Source: Nitrosopumilaceae archaeon (GTDB taxonomy: Archaea > Thermoproteota > Nitrososphaeria > Nitrososphaerales > Nitrosopumilaceae). From it: a DNA stretch of 12,890 nucleotides. The stretch lies in the NCBI GenBank assembly GCA_021296165.1, contig JAGWAW010000021.1, forward strand, positions 1-12,890, in the 5' to 3' direction. Under the pieces are notes generated by a model, which worked only from the letters and a program-made list of their open reading frames with translations, was not told the origin of the DNA and searched no databases. A program made the position numbers and the translations under genes. Shown one piece after another: positions 5,444-11,437 of the stretch (position 1 is its first letter; every line of letters starts with the position of its first letter).

Positions 5444-5848
5444 ATGCGCCATACCATACTCGTGAACCAGTATATGGTGGTGGTCGGCGTCGCGGTGGGC
5501 GCCATAGCCGTAATGGCGGTGGTGTTTGGCATGGACGTGATGCGTATGTCCGTCTCCGTCCAAGACTATGACATATTCGTCGACCCCATCATAGACAAGC
5601 AGAGCCTCTTTGTGACCGGCCGCATCACCGTTCAGAACACGGGTCACCTGCCCCTCACTGGCCTCCGGGTGAACTTTGGGGACGGGGACGTCTTGGATCT
5701 GGGAACGCTGGATCCCGGCAAGAAGATCATACTCTCCCCGCCGCCGGACAACTCCATGGCGTTCGTGCAGGTGTCGGGGGACAACGGCATATTCGTCAGC
5801 AAGGCCTACCGCGAACTGCCCAAGATGGTGGGGATGATGGGCTCCTGA
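5444..5848 (+). CDS. Single-TM protein with extracellular Ig-like/LEA14-like domain (hypothetical)
   Basis: The 134-aa product has one N-terminal transmembrane segment at about 10-29 (YMVVVGVAVGAIAVMAVVFG), followed by an external domain. The pattern LFVTGRITVQNTGHLPLTG, then LRVNFGDGDVLDLGTLDPGKK, resembles the beta-sandwich of LEA14/CARDB-like archaeal proteins: a strand, an N-T-G turn, then a G-T-L-x-P-G loop. It is probably a membrane-tethered surface domain. I do not recognise a named family. The gene lies 19 nt after the small acidic protein gene, and its stop codon abuts or overlaps the start of purC, so the three are likely cotranscribed. ATG 5444 is the first in-frame start and leaves a short Arg/His n-region. 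Confidence 0.7.
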   Translation: MRHTILVNQYMVVVGVAVGAIAVMAVVFGMDVMRMSVSVQDYDIFVDPIIDKQSLFVTGRITVQNTGHLPLTGLRVNFGDGDVLDLGTLDPGKKIILSPPPDNSMAFVQVSGDNGIFVSKAYRELPKMVGMMGS

Positions 5849-6669
5849 GGTTCCTGCACGCAGGCAAGGTGAAGGACGTGTACGACGCCGGTGACGGCAT
5901 GCTCCTCTTTGCGTTCTCCGACCGCGTCTCGGCGTTCGACGTAAAGTTTGCCGACACCATCCCCCGCAAGGGCGAGATGCTGTGCGCCTTCGCCAAGTTC
6001 TGGTTCGAGCACATCTCCGGCCCCAACCACTACATCAGGCGGGTATCCTCCGATACCATGCTGGTACGGAACTTGGACATGATACCCATGGAGTGCGTGG
6101 TGCGGGGCTACCTGTACGGCAGCCTGATGGAGAGGTTCCGCAGGGGCGAGGCGGCCCTGCCGCCGGGCTCCGACAGCGTGCTGGCATCCCCGCTGGCAGA
6201 GCCGGTCTTTGATCCCACCACAAAGTCCGAACACGACGTTCCGGTGGACCGGCGGGGGGCGATAGACCGCGGTCTGGTGAGCGGCGATATGTTTGACGAT
6301 CTGCAGGAGCGCTCCGTAGCCATATACAATACGATGTCAGAGACGGTGGGAAAGGCCGGTTTCATCCTGGCGGACCTGAAGCTGGAGTTTGGGACACTCG
6401 ACGGCAGCATACGCCTGGCCGACTCGATAGGTCCCGACGAGTACAGGCTTTGGCCCCGGGAGTCCTACGAGCCGGGCCGCACCCAGGATGCCCACGACAA
6501 GCAGATACTGCGGGACTGGCTTGTCCGGAACGGGTGGGCCGAGCGCTTCGAGAGGGACCGGGCGGCAGGCCGAACCCCTCGGGCGCCGCCCATCCCCGCC
6601 GAGGTATCCCGCATGATGACCGCCCGGTACGTATCCTCGTACGGGACCCTTACCGGCGCCGCCCCTTAG
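5845..6669 (+). CDS. purC: SAICAR synthetase, phosphoribosylaminoimidazole-succinocarboxamide synthase (apparent CTG start)
   Basis: This enzyme joins aspartate to CAIR with ATP to give SAICAR in de novo purine synthesis. Motifs present are GKVKDVY near the N-terminus, SDRVSAFDVKF, MECVVRGYLYGSL, ILADLKLEFG (where most family members have DTK rather than DLK), DEYRLWP and the DKQILRDWL region. The first ATG/GTG/TTG in frame is GTG 5869, but that start would cut off the Gly-Lys of the GKVKD nucleotide-binding motif. Reading back, the codons from 5845 give (L)RFLHAGKVKDVY, which matches the expected family N-terminus (M-K/R-F-L...GKVKD) if CTG 5845 is the initiator. CTG 5845 overlaps the upstream TGA as CTGA. 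The product would be 274 aa. Its 3' end overlaps the opposing gene by 20 nt. Confidence 0.93.
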   Translation: MRFLHAGKVKDVYDAGDGMLLFAFSDRVSAFDVKFADTIPRKGEMLCAFAKFWFEHISGPNHYIRRVSSDTMLVRNLDMIPMECVVRGYLYGSLMERFRRGEAALPPGSDSVLASPLAEPVFDPTTKSEHDVPVDRRGAIDRGLVSGDMFDDLQERSVAIYNTMSETVGKAGFILADLKLEFGTLDGSIRLADSIGPDEYRLWPRESYEPGRTQDAHDKQILRDWLVRNGWAERFERDRAAGRTPRAPPIPAEVSRMMTARYVSSYGTLTGAAP

Positions 6670-6949
6670 GGTGGGCCCCCTTGAGTGTCCCGGGCCACTT
6701 GGCGCCCTCCTTGGCCGCCTGGGCCATGGCGTTCTCGTACATCAGCTCGTACATCCACCGGGTGATCTCGCCCCACACCGCCCTGAGGGTCTCCTCGTCG
6801 GTCCATGCCACGCTGGCCCGCACGGCGTTCATGGCCAGTATGTTCTGGGCGTTCTTGGAGGGGTCCTCGGCCCATTTCTTGAGCACGCGGTCGCAGAACG
6901 TCAGTATCTCCACCTTGCTCAGGGCCAGCCCGTCCGGATCAGAGGACAC
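6650..6949 (-). CDS. Hypothetical helical protein (99 aa)
   Basis: The frame stays open up to an ATG at 7063, but the well-formed part begins later. GTG 6949 lies about 24 nt after a TATA-like box and gives a 99-aa protein starting (V)SSDPDGLALSKVEILTF. The body is helical and amphipathic: VEILTFCDRVLKKWAEDPSK, NAQNILAMNAVRASVAWT, then DEETLRAVWGEITRWMYELM, with a basic tail ending GRRR. No membrane segment and no metal motif are seen. A TTG at 7009 is another possible start. The gene converges with purC and overlaps its last 20 nt. I do not recognise the family and assign no function. Confidence 0.6.
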   Translation of the reverse strand: MSSDPDGLALSKVEILTFCDRVLKKWAEDPSKNAQNILAMNAVRASVAWTDEETLRAVWGEITRWMYELMYENAMAQAAKEGAKWPGTLKGAHPKGRRR

Positions 6950-6968
6950 GGGAATGCCCCGCCGCCGG

Positions 6969-6976
6969 ATAATATC
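6969..6976 (-). promoter_or_regulatory. TATA-like box of the 99-aa hypothetical gene
   Basis: The minus strand reads GATATTAT, about 24 nt before GTG 6949. It is one reason for preferring that start. Confidence 0.35.
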
Positions 6977-7190
6977 AACATACGGCCACGCCGCCCGGTA
7001 CCTACTCAACCCTCCTGCTAATTTTAGGCGCGCTATACAGGTTGATGCCACACATTGCCACATATTGCCAATTTACACCGTTTCGCGCCGTTAGCAAGGC
7101 CGATATGCTCGCATCACATCAAAATCAGGCCTAGATCGTGGGGGGGGGGTTGAGTGTGTACCGCCGCCCGGTGAACCACCCTAGTTCAGT

Positions 7191-7198
7191 TTTATAAG
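7191..7198 (+). promoter_or_regulatory. TATA-like box of the permease operon
   Basis: TTTATAAG is centred about 26 nt before the ATG at 7221, a textbook archaeal position for a leaderless mRNA. Upstream, 7140-7149 is a run of ten G. Confidence 0.55.
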
Positions 7199-7220
7199 AG
7201 CCGGTGGGGGCGGCGCCCCC

Positions 7221-8276
7221 ATGAGTCTCAAGAGGTACGTGGCGTCCCGGGTTGCCACCCTCTTCGGGGTGCTCATGGTGACGCTTCTGCTCACCATAGC
7301 TTTGGTGGGCTCCAACATGGACATCATACTCAAGCAGGGGGTGGCCGTGCAGGTCCGCGAGGAGATTGCCCACACGCCCGGACTGGCGGCCAGCTTCGAG
7401 TCGGTGGAGGACTTTGAGATGTACGTAAGCGACACCATACAGCGGCGCATTCTGGAGCTGGGCCTTGACGAGCCATGGTACTCCCCGCAGCGGCTGGGCC
7501 TCTCCATGTACAAGATACTGGTGCTGGACTTTGGGTATGCCACGTTCCTGACCAGCGACTCGGGGTCGGCGGCGGTGGGCGACATCATAGCCGAGAAGCT
7601 GCCCAGGACGATACTCCTCTTCACCACGGCCACCATAATAATATCGTTGATCGGCATATTCTTGGGGGCCCTCTCCGGCAGCAGGGTCGGCTCCGTGGTG
7701 GATCGCATAACGTCCAGCTTCGCGGTGGTGAGCTCCAGCTTCCCGGTGTGGTGGGTGGGGATGCTGCTCATCGTGCTGTTCGCGTTCGTGTGGGAGATAT
7801 TTCCGGCCCGGGCCACCCCTACCATACCGGCAGATGACCCCGGGTACGTGGGGGCTCTGCTCTACCACATGACCCTGCCCCTCATAACCATAGTCCTGAT
7901 AGGGTTTGGCGCCTGGGCGTACCTGGTGCGGAACTTTATGGTGGGCGTGCTGCAGGACGACTTCATATTCGCCAAGAGGACCATGGGAATACCCCGCCGG
8001 CGCGTCATATACAAGCACGCCCTCAAGAACGCGGCGCCCCCCATAGTCACCATACTGGCCCTGAGCCTCTCCGGATCGCTGGGCGGCGCCATCATCACCG
8101 AGGCCGTCTTCGACTGGCCGGGCATGGGGCGACTCTACTTTGAGGCCATCACCGTGATGGACCTGCCGGTCATAATCGGCTCCACGTATGTGCTGACGGC
8201 GTTCTTTTTGATCAGCATATTCGTGGCCGACATACTGTATGGGTACTTTGATCCCCGGGTGAGGACGGCGCAGTGA
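7221..8276 (+). CDS. dppB: ABC transporter permease, DppB/OppB family
   Basis: This is one of the two integral-membrane subunits of a dipeptide/oligopeptide/nickel-type ABC importer. In the 351-aa protein I see a TM at about 10-29, an external segment to about 125 with the FGYATFLTSDSG region typical of the family, then TMs near 130-152, 165-193, 217-236, 275-297 and 318-342. The cytoplasmic EAA loop that docks the ATPase is at about 250-272 (AKRTMGIPRRRVIYKHALKN). TEAVFDWPGMGRLYFEAI is the hallmark C-terminal motif of DppB/OppB. The symbol denotes the family; the substrate could be peptides, nickel or another solute. It overlaps the next permease gene by 4 nt (GTGA), so the pair is translationally coupled. 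No ATPase or family 5 binding protein is in the window. Confidence 0.9.
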   Translation: MSLKRYVASRVATLFGVLMVTLLLTIALVGSNMDIILKQGVAVQVREEIAHTPGLAASFESVEDFEMYVSDTIQRRILELGLDEPWYSPQRLGLSMYKILVLDFGYATFLTSDSGSAAVGDIIAEKLPRTILLFTTATIIISLIGIFLGALSGSRVGSVVDRITSSFAVVSSSFPVWWVGMLLIVLFAFVWEIFPARATPTIPADDPGYVGALLYHMTLPLITIVLIGFGAWAYLVRNFMVGVLQDDFIFAKRTMGIPRRRVIYKHALKNAAPPIVTILALSLSGSLGGAIITEAVFDWPGMGRLYFEAITVMDLPVIIGSTYVLTAFFLISIFVADILYGYFDPRVRTAQ

Positions 8277-9640
8277 GCGGCGTAACGGCCCGGGACGTGT
8301 GGCGGGAGTTCCGGACCAGCCGCATGGGGATGGCCGGCATCATAATACTGGCGGGCCTGGTCCTGATGTCCCTGCTGACCATGAGCCTCATACCGCTGGA
8401 GACTTTCCGGGAGTGGACCAACCCGGCCAACTGGCTGTCTTACCCCAAGACCGCCCTGCCGGCATGGGTCAACGTATTCCTGGCCGAGGACATGCCCGAG
8501 CACCAGATACTATATGCCTCCGGATCCAAGTCGGAGGACTTGGGGGGCGTGTACCTGTACTCGGAGACGTTCGAGCTGGACTACACGTACGGCGACTTTC
8601 CGGGCGGCTTCATATATGAGTACGAGGCCGAGTATGCAGGAGCCCCGCTGCTGGAGATGACGGTCCTGCGGCCCGACGGCATGATGCTGGACGTGTTCTC
8701 CAAGCCGCTGCCCCCCGCCCGGGAGGCCGCCCTGCACGCGGAGCGGGTCTTCTCCACCGACTCGGCCATACACAAGAACCTAGTGCTGGGGTCTGCCTCC
8801 TTCGGATTTGAGACGGACTTTCTGGCGGCCGAGTCCATAATATTCTCCGACGCGGAGAGCGGTGAGCCGCTGCAGGGAGTGTACGTCTTCACCGTAAACC
8901 TGTACGGGAACAAGCCGGACGGCAGCATCTCCGGCTCCACCCTGGTGATAGACGGCAAGGTCTTTGGCATCATGGGTACTGACGAGCTGCGGCGGGACCT
9001 GGTGGTGGGCCTGCTTTGGGGCACGCCGCTGGCGCTCTTCATAGGGCTGGCCGTCTCCATAGGGTCGGTGGTGGCCGGCCTGGTGTATGGCGTGTATGCC
9101 GGATACCGGGGCAAGATGGTCGACGAGTCCATGATGCGCTTCAACGACATAGTATACGCACTGCCGGCCCTCCCGTTCTTGGTGATACTGGCAGTCACCA
9201 TCAGCAACAGCATATTCCTGATGGTGGGCTTCCTGATGATCTTCGGGTGGGTAGGGATAGCCAAGGTGTCCCGGAGCATGGCCCTCCAGATAAAGACCCG
9301 CGGGTACGTGGAGGCGGCCCAGATGATGGGCCAGAAGCACTCGGTCATAATATTCCGGCACATAATACCACAGCTGCTCCCCTACGCGTTTGCCAGCATC
9401 GCCATATCCGTGCCGGCTGCCATAACCACCGAGGCGGGCCTCAGCTTTTTGGGGTTGGGGGACCCGCTGTTCCCCACGTGGGGCAGCATACTGTACGACG
9501 CCAATACGTACGGGGCGGCGGCCCGGGGCCTGTGGTGGTGGATAGTGCCCCCGGGAATGATGATCGCCCTGACGGGCCTGGCGTTCGTGTTTATAGGGAA
9601 TGCCTTGGATGCGATAGTGAACCCGCGGCTGCGGCGCTAG
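8273..9640 (+). CDS. dppC: ABC transporter permease, DppC/OppC family, with large external insertion
   Basis: This is the partner permease of the preceding gene, 455 aa against roughly 280-300 usual for the family. TM1 is at about 20-41. Residues about 45-230 form an extra, mostly acidic and Tyr-rich external domain (YLYSETFELDYTYGDF, EYEAEYAG, VYVFTVNLYG), predicted to be beta-rich. The canonical core then resumes with GTDELRRD (235-242; the family usually has GTDELGRD), TMs near 251-275, 290-310, 313-332, 372-395 and 424-445, and the EAA loop around 343-365 (GYVEAAQMMGQKHSVIIFRH). LSFLGLGDPLFPTWGSIL is the expected C-terminal signature. The start is GTG 8273 within GTGA. The insertion could be a built-in substrate-binding or cell-surface interaction domain, which is an inference. 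Confidence 0.9.
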   Translation: MSGVTARDVWREFRTSRMGMAGIIILAGLVLMSLLTMSLIPLETFREWTNPANWLSYPKTALPAWVNVFLAEDMPEHQILYASGSKSEDLGGVYLYSETFELDYTYGDFPGGFIYEYEAEYAGAPLLEMTVLRPDGMMLDVFSKPLPPAREAALHAERVFSTDSAIHKNLVLGSASFGFETDFLAAESIIFSDAESGEPLQGVYVFTVNLYGNKPDGSISGSTLVIDGKVFGIMGTDELRRDLVVGLLWGTPLALFIGLAVSIGSVVAGLVYGVYAGYRGKMVDESMMRFNDIVYALPALPFLVILAVTISNSIFLMVGFLMIFGWVGIAKVSRSMALQIKTRGYVEAAQMMGQKHSVIIFRHIIPQLLPYAFASIAISVPAAITTEAGLSFLGLGDPLFPTWGSILYDANTYGAAARGLWWWIVPPGMMIALTGLAFVFIGNALDAIVNPRLRR

Positions 9641-9658
9641 CCGGACTGCGGCGCCCGG

Positions 9659-9970
9659 CTACCGGAAGGACCGGATGGCGTCGATGGCCCCGCCGCTCAG
9701 CCGCAGCGTGTATGTGGCATAGTCGGGGTCAGAACCCTTCAGCGCGGCCAGGCTCTCGGCGAACTCCTTCTTGTCGGCCTGTGTCTCCCCGGCCTCGTGG
9801 GCGCACAGGTTGAAGGCGTTGAGGGGCAGCCCCCCGTCCCGGAGGTGCCGTATGAATCGGCCGTACTCGGCCGTATCGTTCCATGGCGCGCCCTCTTCTG
9901 AACACCGTTCTATCCACACATCTATGGAGTTGTGGAACAGCACCCTGCGGCGAAGATCCTCCAGCGCCAA
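9659..9970 (-). CDS. Hypothetical soluble protein (103 aa)
   Basis: A TTG start at 9970 lies one base after the stop of the upstream zinc-ribbon gene, so the two form an operon and translation is probably coupled. The product is soluble and mixed in charge, with a helical N-terminus (ALEDLRRRVLFHNSIDVWIE), a middle GGLPLNAFNLCAHEAGETQA and a C-terminal LRLSGGAIDAIRSFR. No signal peptide, TM segment or metal-binding pattern is visible; there are two isolated cysteines. I do not recognise the family. The opposite-strand frame over this region is a shadow. It ends 19 nt from the convergent second permease gene. Confidence 0.6.
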   Translation of the reverse strand: MALEDLRRRVLFHNSIDVWIERCSEEGAPWNDTAEYGRFIRHLRDGGLPLNAFNLCAHEAGETQADKKEFAESLAALKGSDPDYATYTLRLSGGAIDAIRSFR

Positions 9971-9971
9971 C

Positions 9972-10280
9972 TCAAAAGTCGGCCCGCTTCATCTTGGAGC
10001 CGCACCGGGGGCAGCTGCCTCCCTTGAACTTGTTGCTGCACACCAAGCAGACGTACTTTACGCCGGTCGTGCCCTGCCGGGATCCCAATCCGAAGAATCC
10101 TCCGCCTGCGCTCTCAGAGCCCCCGCCCCTCATGCGATTCATGTACCGCCGGCGGATGAGCAGGGGAAATGCTATGAAGAGTGCCAAGGCCACGACTAGG
10201 CCGTACGGAAAGGGAAGTACCATCTGTATGCCGATGCTTACGGCCAGCGATCCGAATAGGAAGATGAGGTACCACTTCAT
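9972..10280 (-). CDS. Small membrane protein with C-terminal zinc ribbon (102 aa)
   Basis: From ATG 10280 the product starts MKWYLIFLFGSLAVSIGIQM. It has two closely spaced TM segments at about 4-20 and 24-42, an RRRYMNRMRGGG basic loop, a Gly-rich linker, and a zinc ribbon of two Cys pairs: CLVC (78-81) and CPRC (90-93). The basic stretch after TM2 places the zinc ribbon in the cytoplasm. Longer frames up to 10445 are unlikely because they run through the promoter. TTG 10289 is an alternative start at a leaderless spacing from the TATA box. This architecture is common among archaeal small membrane proteins of unknown role. It is the first gene of an operon with the 103-aa protein. Confidence 0.75.
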   Translation of the reverse strand: MKWYLIFLFGSLAVSIGIQMVLPFPYGLVVALALFIAFPLLIRRRYMNRMRGGGSESAGGGFFGLGSRQGTTGVKYVCLVCSNKFKGGSCPRCGSKMKRADF

Positions 10281-10315
10281 GCTAAACAATACGGTTTTGT
10301 TTTCTCCTGTAATCC

Positions 10316-10323
10316 ATATAAAG
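10316..10323 (-). promoter_or_regulatory. TATA-like box of the zinc-ribbon operon
   Basis: The minus strand reads CTTTATAT, about 39 nt before ATG 10280 and about 30 nt before the alternative TTG 10289. It lies in the 134-nt divergent gap shared with egtD. Confidence 0.45.
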
Positions 10324-10383
10324 TTTAGCGAGTATTGATCTTTATCTGTCCGGCGCCCTGCCGGACTCCCCGGCGGTGTAAAG

Positions 10384-10391
10384 AATTTAGC
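10384..10391 (+). promoter_or_regulatory. TATA-like box of egtD
   Basis: AATTTAGC is centred about 27 nt before ATG 10415 and supports that start, with a leaderless mRNA. Confidence 0.4.
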
Positions 10392-10414
10392 ACGGCTCGC
10401 GCGGGGGGCTCCCC

Positions 10415-11437
10415 ATGGTTCGACAGAGGATGCATCCGCCCGCATACTTTAGGTGCGTGGTGTCGGAGCGGTTCAGTTACTATAGGGTCGCCGGCCGCCG
10501 GCGGCTGGCCGACCTGGCCGGGGCGGTGCGGGACGGGCTGGGCAGCAGGCCCTACTCCATACCCCCCAGGTTCTTCTACGACGACGCCGGCTCGGCCCTC
10601 TTTGAGGAGATATGCTCCCTGCCGGAGTACTACCCGACCCGCACCGAGGCGGGCATACTCGGTTCGGTGCGGCGCGAGCTGGCCGGGCTGCTCGGCGGCC
10701 GGTTCCGGCTGGTGGAGCTGGGCAGCGGCCACTCCACCAAGACGCGGCGGGTTCTTGACGCCTTGGAGGATGCCGGCCCCGGGACGGAGTACGTTCCCAT
10801 CGACATATCCGACGTGGTGGAGGCCGGAGCCGGATCCCTGGTCGACGACTATCCCAGGGTGGCTGTGACCGGGGTGGTGGACACGTACGAGGGCGGGCTG
10901 GCCCTGGTGCGTGGGATGGACGGGCCGCCAAACTTGGTGGCGTTTCTGGGCTCGAGCCTGGGCAACATGTACCCCGACGAGTCCGTTGCGTTCTTGGGCA
11001 TGGTGCGTAGCATGATGCGCCCCGGGGACATGTTCCTGCTGGGTCTGGACCTGGCCAAGGACAAGTCGGTGCTGGAGGCCGCCTACAACGACTCGGCCGG
11101 CGTGACGGCCCGCTTCAACCTGAACGCATTGCACAGGATAAACCGGGAACTGGGAGCGGACTTTGAGGTGTCGCGCTTCTCGCACCAGGCGCCATACAAC
11201 GCCGACGGGGGCCGCATAGAGATGTATCTGGTATCAGAGGCAGACCAGACGGTGCGCATACCGGGGGCCGGCATAACACTGCGGCTGCGCCCCGGTGATC
11301 GCATCCACACCGAGAACTCTTACAAGTATACGGTGCCGCAGATCAGGATGATGGCCAGGGATGCGGGATTTGCGGTGCGACGGCTTTGGCGGGATGATAA
11401 TGAGCTCTTCTCGGTCACGCTGATGGAACCGGCCTAG
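10415..11437 (+). CDS. egtD: L-histidine N-alpha-methyltransferase (EgtD)
   Basis: EgtD uses three S-adenosylmethionines to convert histidine to hercynine (N-alpha-trimethylhistidine), the first step of ergothioneine synthesis. The 340-aa protein carries the family pattern: RFFYDDAGSALFEEICSLPE followed by YYPTRTE (52-78), the SAM-binding ELGSGHSTKTR (101-111), YVPIDIS (126-132), FLGSSLGNMYPDE (177-189), LLGLDLAKD (208-216), FNLNALHRINRELGADF (234-250) and GRIEMYLVSE (266-275). TENSYKYT (299-306) supplies the Glu and Ser that match histidine-binding Glu282 and Ser284 of mycobacterial EgtD. Length is close to that of the bacterial enzymes. The gene stands alone, convergent with egtB, and the two stop codons share the bases CTAG at 11434-11437. 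Other methyltransferases of the same family are possible, but the egtB neighbour makes EgtD much the best call. Confidence 0.9.
   Translation: MVRQRMHPPAYFRCVVSERFSYYRVAGRRRLADLAGAVRDGLGSRPYSIPPRFFYDDAGSALFEEICSLPEYYPTRTEAGILGSVRRELAGLLGGRFRLVELGSGHSTKTRRVLDALEDAGPGTEYVPIDISDVVEAGAGSLVDDYPRVAVTGVVDTYEGGLALVRGMDGPPNLVAFLGSSLGNMYPDESVAFLGMVRSMMRPGDMFLLGLDLAKDKSVLEAAYNDSAGVTARFNLNALHRINRELGADFEVSRFSHQAPYNADGGRIEMYLVSEADQTVRIPGAGITLRLRPGDRIHTENSYKYTVPQIRMMARDAGFAVRRLWRDDNELFSVTLMEPA

Noticed and set aside
7140..7149. Run of ten G upstream of the permease operon as a phase-variation switch
   Set aside because: It lies about 40 nt upstream of the TATA box, outside any reading frame and outside the core promoter. 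Nothing links it to switching.
7131..8018. 295-aa minus-strand open frame over the first permease
   Set aside because: It is antisense to a clear permease gene, His/Gly/Arg-rich and without domain motifs.
8581..9363. 260-aa minus-strand open frame over the second permease
   Set aside because: It is an antisense shadow with low-complexity Ser/Arg/Thr content, and the permease frame has full family motifs.
9883..10338. 151-aa plus-strand open frame across the zinc-ribbon gene and its promoter
   Set aside because: It is Pro-rich and motif-free, and it is antisense to a protein with two TM segments and paired CxxC motifs.
10325..11185. 286-aa minus-strand open frame over egtD
   Set aside because: It is antisense to egtD, which has all its catalytic motifs. 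It is His/Gly/Pro/Arg-rich and runs through the divergent promoter region.
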